A stretch of 64,000 nt of DNA from Hirudo medicinalis (Eukaryota; Annelida; Clitellata; Hirudinida; Hirudinidae). Location: the NCBI GenBank assembly GCA_011800805.1, contig MPNW01000036.1, positions 204,706 to 268,705 of the forward strand, written 5' to 3'. The notes beneath the pieces were generated by a model, which saw only the letters and a program-made list of their open reading frames with translations, did no database searches and was not told where the DNA came from. Position numbers and translations under genes: made by a program. Of the stretch, positions 23,050-37,376 are shown in pieces; positions within the stretch are counted from its first letter, which is position 1; each line of letters begins with the position of its first letter.

Positions 23050-25308
23050 TCAACAGCTGTCAGGGTGATCTTGTATTCTTCTCTGTGCCTGTCTTATGTA
23101 CTGCTGTTGTTTGTAGTAGATTTTCAGGACCCCCTTTATGGTAATGAATGCTATGCCTCCCTGTGTAGATGAAGAAATGGATTATTAGGATTTTCAACAA
23201 TATGGCAGACTTTGTCAAAGCTTATGTATTGGTTCTTGCATTGAATTATCACTGTCAGTAAAGCAATAATGGAACTGCCGTGCCTGAAGCCTGAGTTGCT
23301 TCACCAATAATGCCTGTGGTGCCTTAAAAATTGGACTGCCTTGTGCAAATGTAAACAGAAATAAAACCACTTTTATAATTCAGTATGTATTCTTATGTTA
23401 CAAAATAAGTGCCAGCTTTACTGCTTCTATTTGAAGTAAGGATTGCATTAAGGTCGGCAAAGAATAATAATGAACAAGTCGGGATAATGGAATTTCTTTG
23501 AAAAATTGTAAATTTGTAAAGGATCAACACAAACCACAAAGTCAAACCAACCAGTAATGTCCTCTGAAAATTTGACTCAACTTGGCTGAAGCACAGCTTT
23601 CCAACGATGGTGGCCAGCGTGGGCAGGATGAGAGCCCCGCACAAAATCCTCGTGGCGCTCATGGGATCGGACATGAGGGTCGTGTCGGCAGGGACCCGGT
23701 AATCCTCGGCATTGCCTTGGGATGATTAAACGAGCACGGAACTAACGAGATGCACTCAAAAGATGGAACCGAAGACGGACTGCCGAACAGCAAATCGAAA
23801 GCACTTCACGAAAGCCATTATGCAAAGTACATTCAAAAGCTAACAGTTCCTAAATAATTAGAATCTTTGTGCAATGAAAGCTCATACCACAAGACAAATG
23901 AAGCATTACGGACAGCAAGTGATGCTCGATGCTGAATTCGAAAAACCCAAAGTGTATTCTCCAATCCAACACTCACTGGTTTGGAAGAGATAACTGATGA
24001 TTGGTAATTTGGTGGAGTACTTCCTCCAGAGCCTCAAGACAAAATCCTCCCATCGGATCATCTTCGACAGGATCAGGACACCGGAATCATGGGCAGTCCG
24101 ATCAGGAGGAACAACGGGTCGGCTTTCTCCATGACGTTGAGTCCCTCCTTGTGGCCCAAGACCTGAACGACATCCAAGAGAGACATTGTATTACCGCTTT
24201 ATCGGTCCAAAACGTGCGGGTAAAGTTTGAAGATTCTGCAGTGCCGGCGTACGACGACGATTGCACGTAAATTAAAATTTATTTTTTATTGTAAAGCTGC
24301 AACAAACTCACTTTTAAACAACATTCATTTTTCACGTCCATTAAACTTATAAAACATCATAGATATACAAAAGGATTTCCATTCGAGAAAATCATTGGAA
24401 CTCGTTTTCCGATGGCCGACCCAAAAGCAAACAAAATCCATCTGCCATCGACAACACAGACTAAAAATCAAAGCATAAAAGCAGATTTTGATAATAACGA
24501 AACTCAGTTCCACTCGAACTCATTCTTAAATTGAAATTAACTAAAATTTTCTGAGAAGAGTTATGTTTGCGAAATCCCACCTGCATCACAGTCACTGCTC
24601 CATAAGTCACGGCCGTCCAATAAACGGACCCCACAAACAGGCCACCAGCCACAAACGGACAAAGCTTATAGATGGCTCTGTCGACCAACTCCATAATACA
24701 GATAATCCTACCTGAAAAGAATTGTGCCAAAATTTGGGATTGTTTAATCAAAAATTGTTTAAGTTATTTTCAAAACTTAAGAAAAAACATTTTATTTGAT
24801 ATAGAAGCTAAATTTCATTTGTAAAAAAGGCAGTTAAAATCACCTTTTTTATGTTTAACTAATGTGCACATTTATTATAAATACTCAAATCTTTATCTAA
24901 AAACATACTTCAGAAGTTGTAAATTATGGAATTACTCTGTTCTGGGAAACATATAAGATACTCTGTGTTGCATTGAGGGCAGTACACTCGAGTCGAACTG
25001 TTGCCCCTTTGTTTCTCGTCTATCCATCTCTGAAGGCAAGTGTGGTGGACCCATCGACTTGTGCCTCTGCATCGGCATGGATGAACCCACTTGGCCTCCC
25101 TGTCGTCGTCTTCAGTTGCGAAACAAACCCAACAAGACCTTGTATTATCAAAAGATTTAAACTAATTTTGAGCAGGAAGTTTGACTCAAACCATTGTGCC
25201 ATTAACTAATTATTACTTTATTTCTTTTACCTGATTTTAAAAAATAAACTCGTCACAAACTTACTTTTCGCTTAGTTCAAAGTTCCTTGCATTCACATTG
25301 AGACTCAT
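23050..25308 (-). CDS. MARCHF5: E3 ubiquitin-protein ligase MARCH5 (MITOL)
   Basis: RING-variant E3 of the outer mitochondrial membrane, controlling fission/fusion factors. Six minus exons: 25265-25308, 24936-25138, 24581-24711, 23977-24162, 23552-23715, 23050-23160 (839 nt; with one missing base 840 = 279 aa; human 278). RINGv: CWVCFA, WVHPCRCRG, WVHHTCLQRWIDEKQ, CPQCNTEYLI (C4HC3). Membrane segments are typical: CPFVAGGLFVGSVYWTAVTYG, then PLFLLIGLP, then SATRILCGALILPTLATIVG, and the C-terminal KQQQYIRQA. Exon 4 has a one-base deletion near 24077-24081: the frame before reads GLPMIPV and the frame after reads LILSKMIRWEDFVLRLWRKYS, exactly the family wording. Because every other exon is intact, a sequence error is more likely than a pseudogene. 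Head-to-head with the Cys/His-rich ORF. Confidence 0.93.
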
Positions 25309-25852
25309 CTTGCACTGTTCGGTCAAGATACTCTAAAGCATTAGTGATGACTACCACTACATATACACGAAATTTTCCAAAGCTGGGTATAAGTGGATTT
25401 ATTAATTTTATACTTTACTAGTTAAGCAAGTAAAAATTCGTCGGAAATAAAATAGAGGCACCGACGAAAACACGGCAATTATCAACCACACCGAAGGCAG
25501 ATGTTGTGACGTATAAAGACGAGAGGCATTTTTCAACAAGTCGACGTTCGTGAAAATCAAATAAATAAATTATTATGTAAAAAATAATTATACTCGTTTC
25601 TAATTCGGTACTTCTCCAAATATCCATTGACGTCAAGGTGATATTGTTATTGTGTTGAGGAAAGCGAACATAACACCCAACTAACGCAAAAGTAATTAGA
25701 CGAGATCTATCATTCAAATTTTTTCAATTTTATTGGACCTTAACGCTAAATATCAAACAAGTATTTCAAAGAATATTGACGAAACGTATAATGTTGCATT
25801 AGTTTTAAGCACAATCTACAAAAGAAACAAATTTTCATAAGAAATCGCAGGA
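25309..25852. promoter_or_regulatory. Intergenic region between divergent MARCH5 and Cys/His-rich ORF
   Basis: 544 bp, strongly AT-rich. A minus frame at 25418-25717 is open but has no recognisable domain and no splice links. A shared promoter is possible from geometry only. Confidence 0.35.
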
Positions 25853-28207
25853 ATGTTCTGCTTGTCAAGTCCTAGCTTGAACAGAGAAAACCCTTGTGTT
25901 TGTTTATACTCTCAACTTTCGACAAGTCTATCATGTCCTACGAACATTTGTGGCATGTCGTGTTCGTTGGCGCATCATTTGTTTCCATACTCCAACTTCA
26001 AGGCGTCTTCAAATCAAATTAAGGAAAGAGAGTGCTGTTCAAGTAGTAACACGGAAATACAATCGACCCTTATTCAACATCTAAGGCCTTCGTCGTGCCC
26101 AGTTGACTTGTTTCGCAATTTTGGCAATGTGCGGAAAATCTCGCATAAATTCACTAAAAGGCAGACTAGAAAGTGTTTCAATTTGATTAACCAATTGAGA
26201 AACCATTCACTAAAACATGGAGTTTGTAAAAACTACGTGCTCCCCAATGAAAACGAATGGGAAAGAATTACTCACAATTTTTCTTTTGCCGAATGCGAAA
26301 TTTCTTCATTTAATGACAAATGTCACTTTGGGACCAATAAACGAGGTCAAACCCCGTTGAATAAATCCTACAAAATAGCACCAGGACAGCGCATTTTACC
26401 TCCCTTTGCACATCTTCAATACTGCCAATTGAAAAACAGGAATGTTTCCCGCTACGTGTGTAATTCCTGTGAAAACTGTGATATTTATTGTCAGCACAAG
26501 ATGTTCTGGCCAAACGATTCCATCTCAAATTGTTTCTCAGAAGCTCAAGCGCCCTCCTCTAACAGATTCGACATCTTGTCTCAATCCTACGACAACAATA
26601 ATACATACTTGAGAAATTGCCATCCGGACAGATTAGAAAATTACCATTTCCATCAGAGTGGTAATTCAAAGTTTCATCGCAAAAGAATCCAGCCAAATAA
26701 CTTTGATAGTCAGAAAAGTGGATTCCTTATGAATGGTATGAGAGCCTACGGGGAGTCAAGTCAGAGATGCCATCGATGTTGTCTGAACAAGCATTTGCAT
26801 TACTCCGGCTACCCCATCACGAATTACAGATCCACGGAGAAATGTTGTCACTACCCAAACAATGGATGCTCGATCCACTGCAGAGATTGCAAATATTGCC
26901 ACTGTTTCGCCTGCAACAGATACGACGCCCAACTCCAAAATCACAATCGATTTTGTCACAAATGTGATCAACATCATGAGATGTGTCGTCACTGCCACTT
27001 TTGCAGACACAACACCGAAGGCAAATCATGTTGCTTATTTAGACGGCACCACGAAAACCACTGCCAATCCTTGGATGAACTGATGAACTGCTGCGGATCT
27101 CATACCGCTCGTGCTGTTGGCCACATCGACACTTTGGGTAATCTAGGACAACTTATCAATGCCTGTGCGTGTAACTTCTCACGGAAGCAATATCCACCTA
27201 AATATATCAATGAATGTTACATGTATGCCTGGCCATGCTCATCCACTACCAGGGAAGCTGGAACTCAGACTCGCAGTGAAATGCCAAAGAAAAGAACTGT
27301 TAATACGCAAACCTGCTCCCATCCAAAGAAGACTTTCGTCGTCAGCAAGGTGATGAGAAGACCACGATGCTCTCGCCAACCATACCGTAATAGGACACGA
27401 CTAATTTATTTTGTATGTCGAAGGAAATATTTCTTGAAGAAGCAGGCTTTAAAGCAGAAACATAATTTATTTGAATCCGAGAATTCAAATTGGCCCGCAA
27501 CTTTGGTTACAAATTGTCAAACGGATGAAGAGATTCTAAAGATCAACCCTCTACGTCTGAACGCCTACTTTAAGAATGCCATTTCAGAATGTCGGGCAGC
27601 ACTTTTGCAAGGTGCTTTACCTTGCGAAAATAAATTTACAAATTTTCAAAATTTCTCCTCCAAAGTAACAAATAGTTTTCACAACTTTGTGGCACAAAAC
27701 AGCGATCGCATGGAAAAGCTGAATAACCATCAGGACAAAGCCAACAACATCTGTAGCTATTTACAAGGAATCGACAAAGGTGATTATCCAATAAACCGAG
27801 ACATAATTCACAAAGAAATGCATCAAAACCAACATCCTTTCCTCTTATACGGAAGACGAGAAACCTACGAAAGACAGAAACCCCTCCAAATTGAAAGCGG
27901 AAAGTTCAGCTCGTTTGACTATCCAATCATCCCAGAAATTTTTTATCGTAGCCCTAAAAGCCAAGTTTGCACAAGCTATCCATTGGAAAACCACAAAACA
28001 TTCCTGCTGGGTCATTCGCGAAACAGTTCGACCCATCCGTGCTACGACGTTTGTAAGTCAGAAATCGGCCATAACAACAGCTCTTCAGCTCACGAAGAAT
28101 GCGAAACCTCAGGCAATCATAAACTGCAAAGTGAATCATCCGGAAGACCTTTTCATCAATTTGTTCTCTCATCTGTTGAAGAGGTGCCTCCTTTGAGTCA
28201 GCATTAA
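25853..28207 (+). CDS. Intronless 784-residue Cys/His-rich protein, family unknown
   Basis: A single uninterrupted ORF from ATG 25853 to TAA 28205-28207, by far the longest open frame in the window. Composition is rich in Asn, Cys, His, Ser and Lys. Residues about 300-412 are a dense Cys/His block with many CxxC, CCxxH and HCxxC spacings (CHRCCLNKH, CRDCKYCHCFAC, CHKCDQHHEMCRHCHFC), suggesting metal binding or disulfide-linked structure; no standard zinc-finger consensus fits. Three TQT-type motifs follow (AGTQTR ~468, VNTQTC ~482, NCQTDEE ~553), which resemble ligands of dynein light chain LC8, and a basic stretch (RQPYRNRTRLIYF). No signal peptide or membrane segment is evident. AATAAA at 28358-28363. 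All neighbours have introns, so this may be a lineage-specific or retro-derived gene. Confidence 0.7.
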   Translation: MFCLSSPSLNRENPCVCLYSQLSTSLSCPTNICGMSCSLAHHLFPYSNFKASSNQIKERECCSSSNTEIQSTLIQHLRPSSCPVDLFRNFGNVRKISHKFTKRQTRKCFNLINQLRNHSLKHGVCKNYVLPNENEWERITHNFSFAECEISSFNDKCHFGTNKRGQTPLNKSYKIAPGQRILPPFAHLQYCQLKNRNVSRYVCNSCENCDIYCQHKMFWPNDSISNCFSEAQAPSSNRFDILSQSYDNNNTYLRNCHPDRLENYHFHQSGNSKFHRKRIQPNNFDSQKSGFLMNGMRAYGESSQRCHRCCLNKHLHYSGYPITNYRSTEKCCHYPNNGCSIHCRDCKYCHCFACNRYDAQLQNHNRFCHKCDQHHEMCRHCHFCRHNTEGKSCCLFRRHHENHCQSLDELMNCCGSHTARAVGHIDTLGNLGQLINACACNFSRKQYPPKYINECYMYAWPCSSTTREAGTQTRSEMPKKRTVNTQTCSHPKKTFVVSKVMRRPRCSRQPYRNRTRLIYFVCRRKYFLKKQALKQKHNLFESENSNWPATLVTNCQTDEEILKINPLRLNAYFKNAISECRAALLQGALPCENKFTNFQNFSSKVTNSFHNFVAQNSDRMEKLNNHQDKANNICSYLQGIDKGDYPINRDIIHKEMHQNQHPFLLYGRRETYERQKPLQIESGKFSSFDYPIIPEIFYRSPKSQVCTSYPLENHKTFLLGHSRNSSTHPCYDVCKSEIGHNNSSSAHEECETSGNHKLQSESSGRPFHQFVLSSVEEVPPLSQH

Positions 28208-29745
<1,538 letters not shown>

Positions 29746-32700
29746 TACATCACCGAATTGATGGCAGTCAACATAGCCATGAACAAGAACGGAAAATACT
29801 GCGATGTCAAGGACTTATCCGGCATCGTATTTGATGGCGAGCGTGATTCCAATAAGTTTCAGACGGTGGCCGATGCATGCGATGTTATATCGAGTATAAG
29901 CATCAACTTTGGTGTGATGTACATTGTAAATTATGCTGTTGTCTACCAGGGCCTAGGTAAGTGATTTTCAATTGTTCATTTTATATTTGTTTATAAATAT
30001 TTATAATTACAAATGACTGTATTATTTTAAGAACAGAAATGTTTTGAACTTTTTTTTTCATCCGATTATCACGCTAAGAAAAATCACAAATTTTTATAAA
30101 TTTTAGAAAAAATAATTACAAATTATTCGTCACAGAGACGCGGAGCGGACAGTTGGATTATTTCTTGATTTATCTCACGTCAAAGAATGACAAACAAAAA
30201 TGTGCTGAATATCCTGGTCCCTCAAAAACAGGCAGTGCGGGAATGAGAGTGAATTGCCCCTCTTTGGACACCACATTCACCGGGGCTGTGCTTGAATCTC
30301 GAAAGAATTATGGTTTTTCCCTCGCAGAAATCGAGTTCCATTCGCTTAGTAATAAGTTAAATTAAATTTTGTTATAAATACTGCTCCAATCAAAATGATG
30401 TTAACGAATGCCTCGTTTGCATGTTTCAAATTCCAATTATATTACTTGACTCGAATATTAAATTTTGTTGTTTGGTGTTGTTAAAGATGGTCATTAATTT
30501 ACAATACATGCTCTCAAATCCTTCCATTTCAGCCTCTGGCAAAGCAGGTGAGACGATTCTGCTTTACCGTGGCTGCTTCAAGTTGTCTTTCAGATCAGAC
30601 AAAAGGATGAACGAACCCTTGCTGAGTTCATGCCAGGAAAAATGCTCGGCCGGAGGATTTGTATTCCTTGCAGTAGAAGTATTTAGTTATTTCCAATAAT
30701 TTATTAAGATTCAAGACCAAGTCACTCCATGTTCGTCTAAAAGATATTTTAAAAGCACCTCTTTCTCTAGTGGCCTGCTGCTTTGTGATAAGCATTCGAT
30801 CACTAAATAACATCACTTTAACTAAGCATGTTCATCTTGCAAAGAAGTTAGACGCGAGATTATTGAACAAGTATTTAGACAGCAATAAATGTTTTATGAT
30901 GAAACATTTTGAAGCAAAACACCCTTTGTCATTGTCAACAAGAATACGCTGACAGCGATGAAGTACCTCCTTCAAGATGCGATTCGAAGTGCAGTGATGG
31001 TGTTCATTGGTGTGGAGGTGCCGATGGCATGTCATCAGTTTATCTCGGTCAGTTACACAGTTTCATTGATGTCAACATGTCTCGCATATTGCCACACTTT
31101 GCTTCTCTAACAAAAATTAGTTATCACAAATAGATGCTTTATGATGCAGAATTCAATTTCTTATAGATCTAAACAAGCAGTGGAACGTGCTTTGAAAGTT
31201 ATGAAGTTATGAGTTTCCGTTACCAACGAATGAAATAAAGAATTTATCAATGAACGCGAGTAAAAGTGAACTTAATTGTTGCAGTAAGAGCTCCATTGCC
31301 AACTTACAGTGGATGTTTTCGACTGGACAAGGAACCAAACCCAACTGCTGAACACATTAAAGACGACATGTCCATTTCAAAATGTCTCATTTACTGCAAC
31401 GATTTCAACTACGCCTTACTAAAGGTGAAATTAGCCTAACAAATGCGAATCATGAATTTCAAAAGGATAAATGATTTTTGTTTGTTTGTTTGTTTAAAAT
31501 TCTCAAAGGATGGCAACACGTGCTTCTGCAGTGGAGAGTTTGATCTGCCAGAAAACAAATACGATGCCTGCACAGCCAAATGTTCAGGTGATGCTACGAA
31601 CTTCTGCGGAGGAAGGACTGATCAAGTTTCTGTTTACGAAAGTACGAAAGTCCATCTTCAACTTCATCTTCAGCATCAAAAATGAGTGTTTTAACAATTT
31701 GCTTGCAATCTGAGAGCATGTTTAGTCCTAGGTGTGGTGCATTGCAATAACAGTTTTTTGATTGGCATTAATTTGTCATCCAAACAGCCTGCAACAGCAA
31801 AATCCTTCATTCGACAGGGTGTAGCAAAATATTAAAGTGTTTGGACTCTTACGACATGCTCGGAGTTTGTGCCAAGGGATGCATGCCTGGTTTTGAAGGG
31901 GAGCACTGCCTCTTACGAAGTGAATGGCTTTCTTCTTCTTACCAATCAAGTGTCATAACGAGCAACATAAAACAATTTGAAATGAGCAATAAATTGAATT
32001 TTCAGGCTTACATTGTACACATTTGTGAGTTTGAGTATATAAAATGCCCGCTTAGAGTTAGGGCTGGGATTGGGAATAAGGATTGTTGCATACTGCAGTA
32101 TGGGCAAGTACTTAAAAGTTACTTGCGCCACTAAAAAAAAACAATAAATAGTTCCATTTAATTTCGTGGGAGTCTTTGTTTTAAGCTGTTACAATATTTA
32201 TCTTTGCAAGCCTAGAGTGTTTAAATTGATTTTAAATATAGAATAAATTGTGTATGTATTCACAAAGATGAAATATTGAGATTGGTCGATGTCAATATCT
32301 GCAGCACTCATAATGGAGGACTACTCAACACCCGATGACGGACCGAGGGAGGGAATCAAATTTGCTGGTTTCTTTTACCTCGGTTTTGCACTTGGTTCGG
32401 TGCTTTTCGCAGTCTGTTTTACTTGGTGAGGATTACATCACGTTCTTTTACTAATTTCATTGTTTTGAAATATTTTAAAATTAAATTAAAATATCAAATT
32501 ATCATGGTTTTAATTTATTTAAAGTTGCTTTTTCTTTTTTAAATTGCAAACCTTGACGATTAGCTGCTTTGACATTATTCAGTTCTTTCAAAAGAGTTCT
32601 CAGCATGGAAGGAACAACATCTTTCACGAGTGAACAGACACTCAACTGAGTCGTTCAAATGAAAGTAGGTTGCTCATTTAATAATTAATAATTAATAATT

Positions 32701-33300
32701 AATAACTTAATTAATAACTTAATAATTAATAACTTAATTAATAACTTAATAATTAATAACTTAATAATTAATAACTTAATAATTAATAACTTAATTAATA
32801 ACTTAATAATTAATAACTTAATAATTAATAACTTAATTAATAACTTAATAATTAATAACTTAATTAATAACTTAATAATTAATAACTTAATAATTAATAA
32901 TTTAATAATTATTTTAACTTAATTTATTCTTTCTCTTGCCTCGTGCTCAATCACAGTTCGTCTCTAACCTCTTTATTCCTTCTGGAACTCAATGCTTGTC
33001 ATCTGAGACAATCTTTTCTCATCACATCAACTCTACAGTGCTTAAAGCATTGAATGGAATTGTTTTTCTTATTTTGGAACTTCGAACAGTGGCTAACCAA
33101 AGTTGATTGCAACTCCGCAATCAAAATAGCCACTCAATCGCTTCCAATTGATTAAGAAATATATCACATGAAAGTTTTAATGTCTGAACTCCAGTGTGAA
33201 TTTGATTTTCAGTCTTAAACGACTTAAATCAGAACTTCTTTGATCTTTCAGGCCCTTTGAGAAGGATTTTTGGAACTCGGTCCGCTTCAAAAAGTCCTGA
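29746..33300 (+). CDS. Transmembrane WSC-domain receptor with N-terminal galactose-binding (F5/8C or F-type lectin-like) domain; 5' end missing
   Basis: Exons 29746-29956, 30136-30348, 30533-30678, 30915-31047, 31285-31424, 31509-31641, 31788-31919, 32305-32425, then either 32604-32649 or 33252-33300; both endings stay in frame (424 or 425 aa from the first exon seen). Exons 1-2: discoidin/fucolectin-like fold (AVNIAMNKNGKYCDV, SISINFG, NYGFSLAEIEFHS). Exons 3-4: first WSC domain (YRGCFKL, CQEKC, TLCHCQQEY, WCGG). Exons 5-6: second WSC (YSGCFRL, CLIYC, TCFCSGEF, CSGDATNFCGG). Exon 7: EGF-like (CAKGCMPGFEGEHC). Exon 8: single membrane helix (GFFYLGFALGSVLFAVCF). Likely a cell-surface carbohydrate-binding receptor. 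The domain set is reminiscent of polycystin-1/Kremen-type WSC proteins but the exact family is not recognised. The signal-peptide exon was not found. Confidence 0.8.
32676..32925. repeat. AT-rich minisatellite (aattaataactt units)
   Basis: Short tandem units alternating taataattaat and aataacttaat, containing only A, T and rare C, between the two alternative last exons of the WSC gene. Confidence 0.9.
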
Positions 33301-33639
33301 CAAACACACAGTGTGAATTGCTGGGATCCTACGACTATTGATGAATATGAAAGAATATTAATTAGCGAAGAATGAATATTAATTCTAAATATATTTTCAT
33401 ATTTTATTGCTCCTCAAAAATGCGTTACTCTTTTTCCTAGTGGGAATTAAACAATTGAATTGTCGTCTGCGTTTTAATCTGGTCACGTGAGTGCTCACGT
33501 GCATACATTCCAGTTATTGTACCAGAGATGGCAGTATTTTGTTCATTAAAATAAATATTCGATTTATGAGCCGTACGATCTCAATCAAATGGATTGAAAA
33601 AATTATCTATTATTATTATTATTGTTATATTATTATTAC

Positions 33640-33698
33640 CACCACCACCATCATCATCATCATCAGCAGCATCATCATCGTCATCGTCATCGTCATCG

Positions 33699-33735
<37 letters not shown>

Positions 33736-33745
33736 TATTATTGTT
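33640..33745. repeat. (CAT)n / (CGT)n microsatellite
   Basis: Trinucleotide tract of ATC/GTC type, translated as poly-Ile/Val in one frame. Confidence 0.9.
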
Positions 33746-36509
33746 GTTGTTGTTATTATTATTGTAATTTATTATTATTTATATAAAAAAATACATTTCC
33801 TACAGACATTTTAGGCTGGCACACTCGCCACAGTATATTATCAACCTGGATGAAATATCTGCAAATCATGATCATCATCATCATTATCATGATGATCGTC
33901 ATCATAATCGGCGTGAGAAATCATATTGAAACAAAGAGTTGCCATTTGTTCTGAAGATTGCTGTCGTAAGCAATTTGCCTTCTTCAGACAACAAAGATTC
34001 TTTTGTTGTTGTTTTCGTTGCAAGCAGGCGACTTACAAAATTATGAGATTCATTGTTTGAGTTTTACTCATAATATTATCACTGACAACCTTATCGAAAC
34101 AATTTAACGATTAGTTTACAAAAAATTATTTTTCTAAATAAATAAATAGATATTATTATTATTATTTTTATTTTTATTTTATTTTTTTTTTTAAGAAACG
34201 GACAACAAAGAATGTTGCTGACATAAGATTTCAACCTTCTTTGTACTTCCCTGGTCAACCAGGCATCTTCCCTGGAATTTCTCATCACAGGAATCTCGAG
34301 CAGCTAAATTCGTGAATTAATGAAATTATCTTGGCCTCCTCTGCTTAAAATATCTTTTAAATAAAAATAATAATTCAAGTATTTCGAAGTACAGTAATCT
34401 CTATAAAAAGATTCTTCCTGAAAACCATCTCCTGTTAAGTAGAAACGGTCTGCCATCGAAAACACGGCGATTTTTCCGCGAAACTGTCAAGCAATCGAGA
34501 AAGCCATGTTATTCCAGTTAATGTTCTTTGTTAGTAGTTGTTATAAAGACACGCGCACTTTGCAGTGGTTTGAATAGCAGCTCTTAAGTGCGAGTAACTG
34601 ATGCTATGTTACATTCTTAAGCGCTTTGAGATTTTCAGTCATTTCAGTTAGGGTTATGTAGCTCGACCTGGCCGGTTCTCCACAAGAATCACACCTCACT
34701 GTTAACAATGGAATAAATATATTACGCCATTGCGAATTTTCCTTCGTTTAAACCAACAACCTGAGGCCAATTAACAGTTAAAACGCTTGTTAATTGAATA
34801 ATTTTTAATGTTTTAGCATTAAAGACCAGAGGAATTTTTAATTTTTAAATTAGTTAATAGTTTCATTAGACCAATTACCAGCGACCAAAGACGCAGCCAT
34901 GGCTAGGATTCATTTAATTAATGGAATCTGACGTGTAACAAATTGGATGAATTTTAAACCTTTTATTTTAACAAAATTTTACTCTATTTTAATTGGATTA
35001 AACATTCTAATGATTAATTTCTTCCATTGACGTGTTACTAATTAGAATCTAAATGAGAAAACCTCCGATCGTCAGCTAACAGCCTAACAATTACTGAATA
35101 TTATCTTTAATTACGATTATCACCTCCGGTGCATTGACGAGAGAAATTGTCAGACAATTGCTCTAAAATCGTTAATTTAAGAAAAATTAATATTGCTTCT
35201 ATTCTTGCAAAATGAAAATTAATTCATTGCTCACACAATCGCACATCCCTACACTGAAGCTTGTTTGTTCTCGCGACTCTTAGTTGTTGCATGGAAACGC
35301 TTTCATAAAATATTCGCGATATCTCAAGAATCTCCGGGGATTCAAATCGTTCTTAGCTTCGAATTCTCACTAAAAGTACGAACTATCTCCAACTTTTCTG
35401 CACACTTGATTCCGAATGTGAGGCTTTTGTAAGAAGCGTAATTCCTCGGAACTGCTGCAAAATCTTAGAACGTCTTTTCGTTGTTGATTTCATAGCGTAG
35501 AGATCGAAATGCACCCGTCGATTAGAATAATGACCCAGTATTTAATTTACTTGGACCTTTTGCTACGATTCGAAGAATGCTAAACCTGGTAATTTCTTTC
35601 CAGCCAAATTCGCATCGAGTCCTGAATTACAGGGATACTTTGAGATTCTGAACTTCTGAGGCCATTCCCGAAAAATGTCGAGATCCGAGCGTGGCTTTTG
35701 TCGTCAGATTGAACTTATGTGAATGAATGTGATCGTGAACGATTAGCGTGATTGTGTGCAGGTGACTGAGTGTGACTGCGCACGTGAAAGTCTGTGACAC
35801 ACACTCTCAAGGATCAGTTTTTGGAACTTGCAAAAACTTTTTCTGAGAACAAAACCGAGCTTCTCTCTCATCATCGACATCTCACCACTCTACTCTACTT
35901 TGAATTTCAAAAGAATACCGAATTTATTAACTAGTTTTTACTATTTTGCTAAAATATTTTCAAAATAAAGTCACTGTAAGTGCACAAAAATGACATTCCG
36001 TGCAGCACAGTTTTCAATTCATTTAAAGCAAGTAACTTATTAAGTTAACAACAAAGTAACATTCATATTGCAAATTTGTCCTTCCTTTCGTCCGTCCAAT
36101 CGATTAAAAAAGATCAAGTTGACCTTGACAGTCAATGCCGGGAATTTCCACTCTCAGCAATACCCTTGAGATATCCTAATGAAGTGGAGTGATGGAATTT
36201 CAATCGACTGAAAGGTGTCGAGTTCAAACCTTCGCTGGTGCTGCTCGCATTGCAATGTCAAGCATGTGACATTCTTGCAAGCGGTGCCTGTCATGACGAT
36301 GACTCGGGTTAAGATGATGACGTAAACATGAGGAATAGGATGAAGTTGTTGATGATGATGATGACGACGACGATGATGATGATGATGTATGGATAAACCA
36401 ACTTCATAAAACAGAACAGAAACTTTATTGGCAACCAAGAAACTTCGAAACCGAACAGACTGAAATATATCGCTAATATCTCCGAAGTACGTAATCGCCT
36501 GCAATATCG

Positions 36510-36672
36510 TCAAACCCGCAATCCTTCTCGAACTCTAACTTCCCGCCTCGCGGACTGTTCCCCCAGTCCTTTTATACTCGNGCGGTGTCTTACGACGTCA
36601 AACCCCGCAATCCTTCTCGAACTCTCTAACTTCCCCCCTCGCGGACTGTTCCCCCAGTCCTTTTATACTCGA
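36510..36672. repeat. Imperfect ~70-bp direct repeat around a single N
   Basis: Copies at about 36510-36580 and 36598-36672 share ccgcaatccttctcgaact and end ccagtccttttatactcg, with a few differences and an N at 36581. Because the copies differ, this may be two reads of divergent haplotypes or a real tandem repeat; the block is GC-rich relative to its surroundings and may be part of an old transposable element. Confidence 0.6.
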
Positions 36673-36688
36673 ATATGGCGTCACACCA

Positions 36689-36749
<61 letters not shown>

Positions 36750-37315
36750 CTGTTAAAGTGTGTGGCGCAATATAAGTAACATAAAATAATAATTTTACTA
36801 AATTTAATATATATTACTATTATTATTATTAAATATTTTAAATTATATTAAAAAATTTTTAATTTAATAAATAATTAAAATAATAAATAATTTAATTAAT
36901 AATAATAATATTATTATTAATAATAGCAATAATAACACCATTATTATCATCACGAAACTGATCGCAGAGCGTGCACTTTCACGAAAGTCGTGTCTTAAGA
37001 GAATCATTTCTCAATTGAAGATCGTGATTTCTTTAGAATTACCAACACTCATGATTGAACTCAGTGGTTGAAGTTATTTTGGTTGAAGTGATTGGAAATT
37101 GAAAAACCTGATTGAAGAATTGAACAACGGACGTTGTTATTACTTCTTGTTATTATAAATCTAATCCCATGTTATTTGTTTTTATTATTTTCATTTTTTT
37201 TTTTTTAATGGCAACCGCACATTCACCGTTCCAGGCATGCCTGACTCATTCATTCCTGGACCCAGCAGTCATCACACCCCTGAGTCCAACCACACTATCA
37301 TTATCATCACCAATA

Positions 37316-37331
37316 TTATTATTATTATTAC

Positions 37332-37376
<45 letters not shown>

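Noticed and set aside
25418..25717. 99-aa minus ORF upstream of MARCH5
   Set aside because: AT-rich, no domain, no splice link; sits in the shared promoter region.
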